A stretch of DNA of 64,000 bases from Flagellimonas oceanensis (GCF_003992595.1 NZ_RZNA01000040.1:186001-250000), one strand, 5' to 3'; positions 1-9,921 are shown, counted from the stretch's first letter. A program made the numbers and translations. Notes: generated by a model from the sequence alone, not told the origin.

Positions 1-1
1 G

Positions 2-2638
2 TCAATCATAGAGATACTACAAAAGCACCCAAATATAGATGCCGTATTGCCAACAATGGGGGGACAAACAGCATTGAACCTTTGTATTGAAGCCGATGAA
101 AAAGGTATCTGGGAAGATTTTGGAGTGGAGATCATAGGGGTGGACATCGATGCCATCAACATTACCGAAGACCGTGAGAAGTTTAGGGAATTGATGCTCA
201 AAATCGGAATAGGAATGCCGCCGCAGGCTTCAGCAACATCTTTCTTAAAAGGAAAGGAAATTGCCCAGGAGTTTGGGTTTCCCTTGGTGATCAGAGCTTC
301 CTTTACACTCGGTGGAGCAGGAGCGGCCATTGTTCACGATCCAGCAGAGTTTGACGATATGTTGAGCCATGGTTTGGAAGTATCCCCAATTCACGAGGTC
401 ATGATCGACAAAGCCTTAATGGGTTGGAAAGAATACGAGTTGGAGCTGCTACGTGACAAAAATGACAACGTAGTCATCATCTGTACCATAGAGAATATGG
501 ACCCAATGGGTATCCACACTGGGGATTCCATTACCGTAGCACCTGCAATGACCTTGTCTGACAGAACGTTCCAGCGAATGAGGGACATGGCCATTCACAT
601 GATGCGCAGCATAGGGGACTTCGCAGGTGGATGTAACGTTCAGTTTGCTGTAAGCCCGGATGAAAAAGAAGATATTATCGCGATTGAGATCAACCCAAGG
701 GTTTCCCGATCTTCCGCTTTGGCATCCAAAGCTACTGGGTACCCAATTGCAAAAATCGCTGCTAAATTGGCGATTGGCTATACCTTGGATGAGTTGGACA
801 ACCAGATTACCAAGTCCACATCAGCCTTGTTCGAACCAACTTTGGACTACGTTATCGTAAAAATACCCCGTTGGAACTTTGATAAATTCGAAGGCTCCGA
901 CAGAACCCTTGGTCTTCAAATGAAGTCCGTAGGGGAAGTGATGGGTATCGGACGATCGTTCCAAGAAGCCTTGCACAAGGCCACACAATCCCTCGAAATC
1001 AAACGTAATGGATTGGGGGCCGATGGTAAGGGGTACAAAGACTACGAAACCATTATTGATAAATTGAGAGTACCGAGTTGGGACAGGGTATTCGTGATTT
1101 ACGATGCCATTCAGCTGGGAATTCCATTAAAACGCATCCACGAGATCACCAAGATAGATATGTGGTTCCTTAAACAATATGAGGAATTACACTTCTTGGA
1201 GATGGAAATATCAAAATACACCATAGAAAGCTTGCCAAAGGCATTGTTGCTCGAAGCCAAACAGAAAGGTTTCGCAGATAGACAGATTGCCCATATGTTG
1301 GATTGTTGGGAGAGCGAAGTGCATAGCAAGCGTATGGATTTGAACATCAACCGGGTATACAAACTGGTGGATACCTGTGCCGCCGAGTTTAAAGCAGTTA
1401 CCCCATACTACTATTCCACTTTTGAAGAAGAAATAGAAACAGCCGATGGGAAGCGCTACGTAGCCAACGACAGTGAGGTGACGGATAAGAAAAAAGTAGT
1501 AGTACTTGGTTCTGGACCTAACCGAATAGGGCAGGGGATTGAGTTTGATTACTGCTGTGTGCACGGCGTTCTGGCCGCTGCGGAATGTGGTTACGAAACC
1601 ATCATGATCAACTGTAATCCAGAAACGGTTTCCACGGATTTTGATACGGCTGACAAACTTTACTTTGAGCCCGTATTCTGGGAGCATATTTACGACATTA
1701 TCCTTCACGAAAAACCTGAAGGCGTAATTGTACAGTTGGGAGGACAAACCGCATTGAAGCTTGCCGAAAAACTGGATAAGTACGGAATCAATATTATCGG
1801 TACCAGTTTCCAATCCTTGGATTTGGCCGAGGATAGGGGAAGTTTTTCAACTTTGTTGAAAGACAACGACATTCCTTACCCAAGATTCGGTGTGGCCGAA
1901 ACAGCTGACGAAGCCTTGGATTTGGCCGAAGAACTGAAGTTTCCCTTGTTGGTAAGACCATCCTACGTATTAGGTGGACAGGGAATGAAAATCGTCATCA
2001 ACAAAGAGGAGTTGGAAGCCCATGTGGTGGATTTGCTCCGAAAGATACCGAACAACAAATTGCTGTTGGATCATTACTTGGATGGAGCCATCGAAGCCGA
2101 GGCAGATGCCATTTGTGATGGGGAAGATGTCTACATCATTGGAATTATGGAGCACATTGAGCCCTGTGGAATCCACTCAGGGGATTCCAATGCGACATTG
2201 CCGCCGTTCAACTTGGGTGAATTTGTACTGCAACAGATAAAGGATCACACCAAAAAAATTGCTTTGGCACTCAATACCGTAGGTTTGATCAACATCCAGT
2301 TTGCCGTGAAAGATGATATCGTGTACATCATCGAGGCCAACCCGAGGGCGTCCCGTACGGTTCCGTTTATAGCGAAAGCATACAAGGAACCTTATGTGAA
2401 CTACGCAACCAAAGTAATGCTGGGCGATAAAAAGATCAAGGATTTTGACTTTAACCCACACTTGGATGGTTATGCGATCAAACAGCCTGTGTTCTCTTTC
2501 AATAAGTTCCCTAACGTGAATAAAAACCTAGGGCCGGAAATGAAAAGTACAGGGGAGAGCATCCTGTTTATCGAAAGCTTGAAAGATGATGAGTTTTATA
2601 ACTTATACTCGAGACGAAAAATGTACTTGAGCAAGTAA
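2..2638 (+). CDS. carB: Carbamoyl-phosphate synthase large subunit, 5' end outside window
   Basis: Makes carbamoyl phosphate from bicarbonate, ammonia and two ATP for pyrimidine and arginine synthesis, in the cytoplasm with CarA. The open frame runs through the left edge; 878 residues are visible and the true start lies upstream. Both homologous ATP-grasp halves are seen: the motif MGGQTALNL near the left edge, and its counterpart LGGQTALKL in the second half after the linker GSGPNRIGQGIEFDY. The protein ends at YSRRKMYLSK just after the second STGE motif, exactly where the E. coli enzyme continues into its MGS-like allosteric domain, so that domain is absent. This short form is usual in flavobacteria as far as I know. 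The family call is certain. Confidence 0.97.
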   Translation, partial: SIIEILQKHPNIDAVLPTMGGQTALNLCIEADEKGIWEDFGVEIIGVDIDAINITEDREKFRELMLKIGIGMPPQASATSFLKGKEIAQEFGFPLVIRASFTLGGAGAAIVHDPAEFDDMLSHGLEVSPIHEVMIDKALMGWKEYELELLRDKNDNVVIICTIENMDPMGIHTGDSITVAPAMTLSDRTFQRMRDMAIHMMRSIGDFAGGCNVQFAVSPDEKEDIIAIEINPRVSRSSALASKATGYPIAKIAAKLAIGYTLDELDNQITKSTSALFEPTLDYVIVKIPRWNFDKFEGSDRTLGLQMKSVGEVMGIGRSFQEALHKATQSLEIKRNGLGADGKGYKDYETIIDKLRVPSWDRVFVIYDAIQLGIPLKRIHEITKIDMWFLKQYEELHFLEMEISKYTIESLPKALLLEAKQKGFADRQIAHMLDCWESEVHSKRMDLNINRVYKLVDTCAAEFKAVTPYYYSTFEEEIETADGKRYVANDSEVTDKKKVVVLGSGPNRIGQGIEFDYCCVHGVLAAAECGYETIMINCNPETVSTDFDTADKLYFEPVFWEHIYDIILHEKPEGVIVQLGGQTALKLAEKLDKYGINIIGTSFQSLDLAEDRGSFSTLLKDNDIPYPRFGVAETADEALDLAEELKFPLLVRPSYVLGGQGMKIVINKEELEAHVVDLLRKIPNNKLLLDHYLDGAIEAEADAICDGEDVYIIGIMEHIEPCGIHSGDSNATLPPFNLGEFVLQQIKDHTKKIALALNTVGLINIQFAVKDDIVYIIEANPRASRTVPFIAKAYKEPYVNYATKVMLGDKKIKDFDFNPHLDGYAIKQPVFSFNKFPNVNKNLGPEMKSTGESILFIESLKDDEFYNLYSRRKMYLSK

Positions 2639-2675
2639 GCTAAACCAAATATACACAAACCTTTAAGGCGGTTTC

Positions 2676-3263
2676 CTAATCAATCAGTTCAAAAGATTCG
2701 GCAATCGTTTTAAAGGTTTTTTCATGTTCCTCTTTTTGATTTTTCAAGGTCCAGCACATGATCATATACACCTTTTCACGACCATCAACAAAGGTCAAAA
2801 AATAGGAGATTTCATTGTCCAGGCCATTTACCTTCGCATCCAACTCTAGAAATTCAGCATCCAAACCATGTATTTTGATGGATTCCGGTTCGGATTTTCC
2901 ATTGATTTCCGTGGTTCTTGAGAGTATTTTCAGTCTAGCGTCCCTGTAATTCTGTATTACGGAAAGATGATCATCGTATTGTTCCAAATCCCTATAGACA
3001 TCCTCAAACCCTTTTTTGGGTTCATCAATTACAATAACATAGGCTTCACGACGTATACTTTGATATTGCAGTGATGCTTCTTCGTTCAATCCAGTGGTGC
3101 CATTCATGAATTTTGGAACGCTTATGGAGTAATCCCCGTCAATGGAAACCGTATGAAGAGCATCGGCCTCTAAGTCGATATCCTTCTTTTTCCTAGAGCT
3201 GTCGATACAGGAAGATAATGGCATTAGCAAAGCCAAAAAGATAATGGCAGGACGATTTTTCAT
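2676..3263 (-). CDS. Putative lipoprotein of unknown function
   Basis: Not recognised as a named family. The start was moved to the internal Met that begins MKNRPAIIF, because it gives a clean lipoprotein signal with lipobox LSSC around residue 18; an upstream in-frame Met (3290) would put nine extra polar residues before it. The mature part of about 175 residues is acidic and lysine-rich with alternating beta-strand-like stretches (for example EISYFLTFVDGREKVYMIM), and it has no membrane segment. It faces carB tail to tail with a 37-bp spacer. It is probably anchored in the periplasm or outer membrane. I assign no function. Confidence 0.75.
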   Translation of the reverse strand: MKNRPAIIFLALLMPLSSCIDSSRKKKDIDLEADALHTVSIDGDYSISVPKFMNGTTGLNEEASLQYQSIRREAYVIVIDEPKKGFEDVYRDLEQYDDHLSVIQNYRDARLKILSRTTEINGKSEPESIKIHGLDAEFLELDAKVNGLDNEISYFLTFVDGREKVYMIMCWTLKNQKEEHEKTFKTIAESFELID

Positions 3264-3439
3264 ATAGAAGCCTTTGTTTTTCAAGTACAACTAAGATAAA
3301 ATATTAATTTTTCAGAGCCAATTCCGCTATTTTTTGAAAAATCAATTTTGCATGAAATGGAATTTAATGGGACCATTACGAAATTTTCATCAAGAAAAAC
3401 AGCTTGCAATTAAAATTTAACCATAATTAACAAACACTA

Positions 3440-3471
3440 TTTGTTGGAGAAGTTTGGTTGACATAGTTTTG
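3440..3471 (+). promoter_or_regulatory. Bacteroidota-type promoter (TTTG-N20-TAnnTTTG)
   Basis: TTTG at 3440-3443 and TAGTTTTG at 3464-3471 are separated by 20 bp, matching the Bacteroidota -33/-7 consensus. The -7 box ends eight bases before the ATG at 3480, so transcription should begin at or a few bases before the start codon. Confidence 0.65.
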
Positions 3472-3479
3472 TTCCCCAA

Positions 3480-3881
3480 ATGAAAAAAGCATTTGCAAAA
3501 TATTTGTTTCCCCTATTCATCCTATTGTTGGGAGGACTCATTAATTTGTATGCAGATTCGCAACATACTTCGGATGCGGACAATGCTTGTTACTTTCAAA
3601 ATTTAGAAAATCAACATTCCTTCGCTTCGTTCAATGCATTGCAATCAGGGCTAGAAAAAAGACACTGCGCAGAAATAGACATTGAAGAAAAGGATGAGCG
3701 TGAGGAAGAAACGACATCACATAGTTTTTCTTTAGAGTATGGCAGTTTTTCGACTGCCAATATTTTTGCCGCCTCTTGGGGGCAACTGTTTTTGGAATCT
3801 AACACCAAATGTGGGTTTTCCATACCCAAATCAGCTTCATCCATAAGGAAGCATGTTAGGTTTCAGGTATTCCGAATTTAG
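3480..3881 (+). CDS. Small secreted protein of unknown function
   Basis: A 133-residue protein with an N-terminal signal or anchor (hydrophobic YLFPLFILLLGGLINLYA, residues 8-25) and no lipobox Cys. The mature part is hydrophilic with an acidic stretch (EIDIEEKDEREEE), three Cys in the mature portion, and a basic C-terminus ending RFQVFRI. It sits just upstream of the RND efflux operon and has its own promoter at 3440-3471. It is not recognised from any named family. The strong promoter and signal sequence argue that it is a real gene. The 144-bp gap to the adaptor gene holds several short GGG/CCC inverted repeats, so co-transcription with the pump is possible but not shown. Confidence 0.65.
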   Translation: MKKAFAKYLFPLFILLLGGLINLYADSQHTSDADNACYFQNLENQHSFASFNALQSGLEKRHCAEIDIEEKDEREEETTSHSFSLEYGSFSTANIFAASWGQLFLESNTKCGFSIPKSASSIRKHVRFQVFRI

Positions 3882-4025
3882 AATTTCTTTTTTAGCAGAG
3901 CCGAATTAACGCTTTGCATCTATCCGCAACCCTTTGGGTAATAATCAATAACCAAGGGCAGGTCCCTTTATGTGGATTCGGACTTCCCTTGACCATTTCT
4001 AAACATTTTTTAAACCAGTAAAACT

Positions 4026-5108
4026 ATGAGGAGATTTTCCATCTTCATCGGCTTGCTTGTAGTGATGTGCTATGCAAGCTGCGAATCCAAAGAACACGAA
4101 AACAAGGAAGAAACCAAATTTCTCGTGTCCAGTCCCATTCAAAAAGACACTTCAATCACCAAGGACTATGTGTGTCAAATCCATTCCATTAGGCATATTG
4201 AGCTAAGGGCTTTGGAAAAAGGATACCTGCAGCACATTTATGTGGATGAAGGGCAACATGTAAAAAAAGGACAGCAAATGTTTCATATTATGCCCAATGT
4301 CTACCAAGCAGACCTTCAAAAGGCCAAAGCAGAGGCGGAAGTGGCCGAAATAGAGTATGAGAACACCAAATTATTGGCAGATGGCAATGTAGTGTCCGCA
4401 AACGAACTTGCCATGGCCAAAGCGGAGTTTGATAGAGCCAAAGCAGAAGTCACATTGGCCGAGACCCATTTGGGATTTACCGATATCCGTGCCCCATTTG
4501 ATGGGATAATGGACCATTTGGAGGCAAGAGAAGGTAGTCTCTTGGACGAAGGTGAACTTTTAACGACTCTATCCGACAACTCCAAGATGTGGGTGTACTT
4601 CAATGTGCCCGAAGCCGAATATTTGGATTACATAACCAGTGCCAAAAAGAACGAAAAACAAGCCGTTGAACTGTTAATGGCCAATAACAAAAAGTTCAAT
4701 CAGCCAGGTGTTGTGGAGACCATTGAGGGGGAATTCAATCACGAAACGGGAAACATAGCTTTTAGGGCAACCTTCTCCAATCCCGATGGTATTCTGAGAC
4801 ATGGCGAGACAGGAAGCATTTTGATGAAAGTGTCGCTGGACAAAGCGATGCTTATCCCTCAAAAAGCAACTTTCGAGGTGTTGGACAAAAAATTTGTGTT
4901 TGTACTCGATGAGAACGATACCGTACAACAGCGGGAAATAGTCGTAGGAGCTGAATTACCACACCTATTTGTGGTGGAAAAAGGGCTTTCGTTGAACGAC
5001 AAAGTGCTCTTGGAAGGTATCCGGATGGTAAAAAGTGGGGAGAAAATCCATTACGATTTTGAAAAACCCGAATCCGTACTCTCCCACCTTGATTTGTACA
5101 CTGAGTAA
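4026..5108 (+). CDS. RND efflux periplasmic adaptor (AcrA/MexA type), lipoprotein
   Basis: Membrane fusion protein that bridges the inner-membrane RND pump to the outer-membrane channel. It has an N-terminal lipoprotein signal (lipobox YASC, Cys about residue 19), then a barrel-sandwich/lipoyl half (GYLQHIYVDEGQHVKKGQ), a short coiled-coil hairpin rich in Ala, Glu and Lys (residues about 95-140), the second lipoyl half (DIRAPFDGIMDHLEA), then beta-barrel and membrane-proximal domains. At 360 residues it has normal family length. The pump gene follows after 23 bp and the outer-membrane factor overlaps that gene, so all three form one operon. Confidence 0.93.
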   Translation: MRRFSIFIGLLVVMCYASCESKEHENKEETKFLVSSPIQKDTSITKDYVCQIHSIRHIELRALEKGYLQHIYVDEGQHVKKGQQMFHIMPNVYQADLQKAKAEAEVAEIEYENTKLLADGNVVSANELAMAKAEFDRAKAEVTLAETHLGFTDIRAPFDGIMDHLEAREGSLLDEGELLTTLSDNSKMWVYFNVPEAEYLDYITSAKKNEKQAVELLMANNKKFNQPGVVETIEGEFNHETGNIAFRATFSNPDGILRHGETGSILMKVSLDKAMLIPQKATFEVLDKKFVFVLDENDTVQQREIVVGAELPHLFVVEKGLSLNDKVLLEGIRMVKSGEKIHYDFEKPESVLSHLDLYTE

Positions 5109-5131
5109 CAATCCCATAATCCTTAGTTATT

Positions 5132-8100
5132 ATGTTTAAAAAATTCATTCACAGACCTGTATTGGCCATAGTGATTTCGGTCATTATTGTTTTTACGGGA
5201 CTGTTGGCCATAAAACAACTGCCCATTTCGCAGTTCCCGCAAATCGCACCTACCACGGTCAATATATTCATTGCCTACCCAGGTTCAAGTGCCGATGTAT
5301 TGGTGAACTCTACTCTGATTCCACTGGAAACCTCCATTAACGGGGTTCAGGGTATGCGGTACATCGCATCGGATGCCACAAGTGCTGGTGAAGGAACCTT
5401 ACGTGTGATCTTTGAACCAGGAACCGACCCCAACCAAGCCGTGGTCCGGGTAAAGACACGGGTGGATCAGGTAATGCCCTTGTTGCCCGAGCTGGTGCAA
5501 CGGGAAGGGGTTGTGATCACCCCCGTTCAGCCCAGTATGTTGATGTATGTGAACCTGTACAGTGATGCCAAGAACAACGATGAAAAATTCCTGTACAACT
5601 ATGCATACACCAAAATGATACCTGAAATCCAGCGTATCAACGGTATTGCAAGTGCCAAGATCTTGGGTAGCCGTAAGTTTGCCATGCGAGTATGGCTCAA
5701 GCCAGACCGAATGCGCGCTTATAACGTTTCCGCAGAAGAGATTCTGGAGTCCATGGAAGAGCAAAGTATTCTTGCCAGACCTGGACGTTTAGGGCGAAGC
5801 TCGGGAAAAAAGGCGCAATCCCTGGAATATGTACTGGTCTATCAGAACCGATATAACGAACCCCAGCAATATAAGGATATAATTATCAAGGCCAATGATG
5901 ATGGGGAAATCCTCACACTTGGAGATGTCGCCGATGTTGAATTGGGTAGTGAGTTCTTTGATATTTATTCCAATCTCGACGGAGATCCATCAGCATCCAT
6001 AGTATTAAAACAGACCTTTGGTAGTAATGGTAGCGATGTGATCAAATCTGTTAAAGAGAAACTGGATGAACTTGAGGCCGATATGCCTCCCGGAATTGAT
6101 TATAAAATCAGTTATGACGTATCCAACTTCTTGGATGCATCCATAGATCAAGTACTGCATACCCTTCGTGACGCCTTTATTCTGGTGGCTATTGTGGTAT
6201 TCCTCTTTTTAGGGGACTGGCGTTCAACTTTGATACCCATCATTGCAGTACCCGTATCGCTGATTGGGGCATTCTTCGTCATGCAGCTCTTTGGACTGTC
6301 CATCAACCTGATAACGCTTTTTGCCCTTGTATTGGCGATTGGTATTGTGGTGGACAACGCCATTGTGGTCGTGGAGGCCGTCCACGTAAAAATGGAAGAG
6401 GAGAACCTTACGCCCTACAAGGCATCTTACGAAGTATTGGGAGAAATTGGTGGAGCCATTATTGCCATTACTTTGGTAATGACCTCGGTGTTCATCCCTA
6501 TTTCTTTCATGACAGGACCTGTGGGGGTATTCTATCGACAGTTCTCAATAACCATGGCGGGATCTATTGTGATATCAGCCATAGTTGCCCTTACTTTGAC
6601 ACCGGTTCTTTGTGCCATGATGCTGAAAAACACCCATGGTAAACCAAGACGAAAATCCCCCGTAAACCGATTCATTGATTGGTTCAATGGTAGGTTTGAA
6701 AAACTTACGGGACGATATGTTGGGGTATTGAACAAAATCGTAAACCGTAGAGTGGTCACTTTTGGAGTGTTACTGGCTTTCTGTGCGGGTATTTTCTTTA
6801 CAAACCAAGTATTGCCCGCCGGATTTATCCCCAATGAAGACCAAGGGATGATCTATGCCATTATCCAGACACCTCCAGGAGCCACTTTGGAACGGACCAA
6901 CGAGGTGGCCAGAAAGCTTCAGGCCATTTGTGAGGAGACTGAAGGAGTTGAATCCGTTTCCTCTTTGGCAGGTTATGAGATCATGACGGAAGGTCGTGGT
7001 TCCAACGCAGGTACTTGTCTCATCAACCTGAAACCATGGTCGCAACGGGAACATTCCGTGCACGACATTATGGAAGAATTGGAAGAAGAGACCAAAGACC
7101 TCGGTGCGGTCATCGAATATTTTGAGCCCCCAGCGGTTCCAGGTTTCGGTTCATCAGGTGGTTTTGCAATGCGTTTGTTGGACAAGACCAATAGTACGGA
7201 TTACCATGAGTTCGAAAGAATCAATAATGAGTTTATGGATGCCTTGCGTGAGCGTAAGGAGTTGGCTGGTTTGTTTACGTTCTATGCTGCCAATTATCCG
7301 CAGTACGAGTTGAAAATCAACAATAAGGCCGCCATGCAAAAAGGGGTTTCCATAGGAAAAGCCATGGAGAACCTGAACATTTTGATTGGTAGTACCTATG
7401 AGCAGGGTTTCATCCGGTTCGGACGATTCTTCAAGGTGTACACCCAAGCTGCTCCTGAATATCGTGGTATGCCATCTGATCTGGAAAAGCTCTTTGTTAA
7501 GAATGAAGAGGGGGAAATGGTACCCTATTCCTCATTTATGACCATGGAGAAACGTTTGGGGCCAAACGAGGTAACGCGCTATAACCTGTATAATTCGGCA
7601 GCCATCCGTGGACTGCCAGCCAAAGGGTATACCAGTGGCGATGCCATTGATGCCATCCGCGAAGTTGCAGCGCAAAATTTGCCAAGAGGATACGATATAG
7701 CGTGGGAAGGTCTTTCCTATGACGAAGCCCAACGTGGAAATGAGTCCATTTACATATTCATTGTGGTACTCATATTCGTGTATTTGGTGTTAGCGGCCCA
7801 GTACGAGAGTTTCTTACTGCCATTGGCGGTAATCCTATCACTTCCGGTAGGGGTGTTTGGTTCATTCTTCCTGCTGAAGCTCATGGGATTGTCCAATGAT
7901 GTGTATGCACAAATCGGGATGATCATGTTGGTGGGACTATTAGGTAAGAACGCCGTATTAATTGTTGAGTTCGCGGTCCAGAAACACCGACAGGGTGCAA
8001 CCATTCTCGAAGCGGCCATCGAAGGTTCTAAACAACGTTTTAGGCCAATTTTGATGACCTCTTTTGCCTTTATCGCTGGTTTGATACCATTGGTGGTGGC

Positions 8101-8401
8101 CACTGGTGCAGGAGCCATAGGAAACCGTACCATCGGAGGTTCTGCTTTGGGCGGTATGCTTATCGGAACCATTTTCGGTGTCTTGCTGATTCCGGGTCTG
8201 TATTATGTTTTTGCTAAAATGGCAGATGGTAAGAGCTTGATCAAGGATGAGCATGATGAGCCGATTTCGGAGGAATTCTTTAAGAATGATGATAGCGAGA
8301 GCAGATTGCGCACTCGCTTGAAAGAAGTGAATAAACTTTTGAAAAAAATGACCACAAGAAATGGAAAGAAAAAGAAAAATGGTGACCAAGATGAAGCATA
8401 G
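5132..8401 (+). CDS. RND multidrug-type efflux permease (AcrB family)
   Basis: Proton-driven inner-membrane transporter of 1089 residues with the RND topology: TM1 at residues 8-28, a large periplasmic loop, TM2-6 around 340-500, a second loop, and TM8-12 around 870-1035. HAE-1 signatures are present (LPISQFPQI, residue 30 on). In the TM4 proton-relay motif the sequence is VVDNAIVVVEA, so Asp408 is kept but the neighbouring Asp of AcrB is Asn409. The TM10 Lys is kept (GLLGKN, Lys939). The C-terminal tail of about 50 residues is very basic. The stop overlaps the start of the outer-membrane factor gene. Substrate cannot be told from sequence. Confidence 0.95.
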   Translation: MFKKFIHRPVLAIVISVIIVFTGLLAIKQLPISQFPQIAPTTVNIFIAYPGSSADVLVNSTLIPLETSINGVQGMRYIASDATSAGEGTLRVIFEPGTDPNQAVVRVKTRVDQVMPLLPELVQREGVVITPVQPSMLMYVNLYSDAKNNDEKFLYNYAYTKMIPEIQRINGIASAKILGSRKFAMRVWLKPDRMRAYNVSAEEILESMEEQSILARPGRLGRSSGKKAQSLEYVLVYQNRYNEPQQYKDIIIKANDDGEILTLGDVADVELGSEFFDIYSNLDGDPSASIVLKQTFGSNGSDVIKSVKEKLDELEADMPPGIDYKISYDVSNFLDASIDQVLHTLRDAFILVAIVVFLFLGDWRSTLIPIIAVPVSLIGAFFVMQLFGLSINLITLFALVLAIGIVVDNAIVVVEAVHVKMEEENLTPYKASYEVLGEIGGAIIAITLVMTSVFIPISFMTGPVGVFYRQFSITMAGSIVISAIVALTLTPVLCAMMLKNTHGKPRRKSPVNRFIDWFNGRFEKLTGRYVGVLNKIVNRRVVTFGVLLAFCAGIFFTNQVLPAGFIPNEDQGMIYAIIQTPPGATLERTNEVARKLQAICEETEGVESVSSLAGYEIMTEGRGSNAGTCLINLKPWSQREHSVHDIMEELEEETKDLGAVIEYFEPPAVPGFGSSGGFAMRLLDKTNSTDYHEFERINNEFMDALRERKELAGLFTFYAANYPQYELKINNKAAMQKGVSIGKAMENLNILIGSTYEQGFIRFGRFFKVYTQAAPEYRGMPSDLEKLFVKNEEGEMVPYSSFMTMEKRLGPNEVTRYNLYNSAAIRGLPAKGYTSGDAIDAIREVAAQNLPRGYDIAWEGLSYDEAQRGNESIYIFIVVLIFVYLVLAAQYESFLLPLAVILSLPVGVFGSFFLLKLMGLSNDVYAQIGMIMLVGLLGKNAVLIVEFAVQKHRQGATILEAAIEGSKQRFRPILMTSFAFIAGLIPLVVATGAGAIGNRTIGGSALGGMLIGTIFGVLLIPGLYYVFAKMADGKSLIKDEHDEPISEEFFKNDDSESRLRTRLKEVNKLLKKMTTRNGKKKKNGDQDEA

Positions 8402-9818
8402 AAAATCACTTTTAGTCGGAATGATAGCGATGGTGGCCCTCTATTCTTGTGTGCCAACTCGCGAGATCAGGGACGAGAACGTAGCGGTTCCGGACAACTA
8501 TCAAAACCAGTCAGCCGATACGGTAAACACGGGATTGGTGGAATGGAAGGAATTCTTTAAAGACCCCAACCTCATTGCGCTGATTGATTCAGCTTTGGTA
8601 AAAAACCAAGAGCTGAACATCATGTTGCAGCAAGTGGATATGGCCAAGAATAGGATTCAGGCCAAGAAAGGGGAGTATTTGCCCTTTGTTAACCTTCAGG
8701 CTGGTGCCGAGGTTGAAAAAGTAGGCGAATATACCCGAAACGGGGCTGTGGAAAAGAACCTCGGGGTAAAGGAGGGCGAGGAGTTTCCCGAGCCCCTGAC
8801 CAATTATATGGTCGGGGCCTTCGCCACTTGGGAGCTTGATGTGTGGAAGAAACTTCGCAACGAGAAAAAGGCATCGGTTTTTGAATACCTGTCCAGTGTG
8901 GAGGGTAAAAACTTCATGGTGACCAATTTGGTGGCTGAAATAGCCGATTCCTATTATGAGCTGATGGCTTTGGACAATCAAATGGCCATTATTGATCAGA
9001 ACTTGGGGATTCAGCAGAATGCACTGCGCATGGTAAAACTGCAAAAACAAGCTGCCCGTGCCACGGAATTGGCCGTAAAGCGTTTTCAGGCCGAGGTCAT
9101 GAAAAACCAAAGCCATAAATATGAAATCCAGCAGGAAATCGTGGAAGTGGAAAACCGATTGAACTTTTTGATAGGTCGCTCTCCACAACATATTCAGCGG
9201 GCTTCCGATAATTTTATCGACACCCCCATTGATGTGATTTACGCTGGAATTCCTTCGCAATTGTTGCAGAATCGTCCCGATGTGCGTAGCGCTGAATTTG
9301 AATTGCAAGCGGCCAAGTTGGATACGAAAGCGGCCAAAGCCAATTTTTATCCACAGTTTACCATAAAGGCAGGTCTGGGATTGGAAGCGTTCGATACCAA
9401 ATACCTGACCACCACACCAGAATCTGTGTTGTATTCAGCCATTGGCGATATGGTAGCCCCCTTGATCAACAGAAATGCAATTAAGGCGCAATATAAAAAT
9501 GCTACGGCCCGACAGTTGCAAGCAGTTTATGAATATGAAAAGGCCATTTTGAATGCTTACATCGAAGTGGCCAACCAGTTGTCCAACATCGATAACTTAA
9601 AAAAGAGCTATGATTTGAAAGATGGTCAGGTACAGGCCCTAACGGAATCCATAGACCTGTCCACTCGTTTGTTCCAATCCGCTAGGGTGGAATACATCGA
9701 GGTGCTTTTGGCACAGCGTGAGGCCTTGGAATCCCGAATGGAATTGGTAGAGACCAAAAGAGACCAGCTATTGGCCCAGGTAAATATGTACCGCGCCTTG
9801 GGCGGTGGCTGGAATTAA
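8391..9818 (+). CDS. Outer-membrane efflux lipoprotein (NodT/OprM-like)
   Basis: TolC-type outer-membrane channel of the pump encoded by the two preceding genes. I chose the start at MKHRKSLL, overlapping the permease stop by 11 bp; the next in-frame Met upstream (8361) would add ten Lys/Arg-rich residues in front of the signal. The lipobox is ALYSC with Cys20, as in NodT-family lipoproteins. Two OEP repeats follow, with long amphipathic helices; the typical phrase QNRPDVRSAEFELQAAK opens the second one. At 475 residues it has full length. A strong hairpin terminator at 9873-9900 ends the operon. Confidence 0.93.
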   Translation: MKHRKSLLVGMIAMVALYSCVPTREIRDENVAVPDNYQNQSADTVNTGLVEWKEFFKDPNLIALIDSALVKNQELNIMLQQVDMAKNRIQAKKGEYLPFVNLQAGAEVEKVGEYTRNGAVEKNLGVKEGEEFPEPLTNYMVGAFATWELDVWKKLRNEKKASVFEYLSSVEGKNFMVTNLVAEIADSYYELMALDNQMAIIDQNLGIQQNALRMVKLQKQAARATELAVKRFQAEVMKNQSHKYEIQQEIVEVENRLNFLIGRSPQHIQRASDNFIDTPIDVIYAGIPSQLLQNRPDVRSAEFELQAAKLDTKAAKANFYPQFTIKAGLGLEAFDTKYLTTTPESVLYSAIGDMVAPLINRNAIKAQYKNATARQLQAVYEYEKAILNAYIEVANQLSNIDNLKKSYDLKDGQVQALTESIDLSTRLFQSARVEYIEVLLAQREALESRMELVETKRDQLLAQVNMYRALGGGWN

Positions 9819-9872
9819 GTCCCGAATCGATAGTTTTACCTACTGTCTTGGCTATTGATTTACCCAAAATGG

Positions 9873-9900
9873 AGCCCGGTTCACATTTGTGAACCGGGCT
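9873..9900. terminator. Bidirectional hairpin terminator
   Basis: A perfect 12-bp stem AGCCCGGTTCAC/GTGAACCGGGCT with a 4-base loop lies between the convergent efflux operon and the beta-lactamase-fold gene. T-rich sequence follows on the plus side and A-rich sequence precedes it, so it can serve both strands. Confidence 0.85.
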
Positions 9901-9921
9901 TCTGATTTTAAACGAAGGTGT

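Noticed and set aside
1211-1813. 200-codon minus-strand frame inside carB
   Set aside because: Antisense shadow of a well-conserved gene, with unlikely composition.
2639-2675. Terminator hairpin between carB and the lipoprotein gene
   Set aside because: Only a 5-bp AAACC/GGTTT stem without a T-run is seen.
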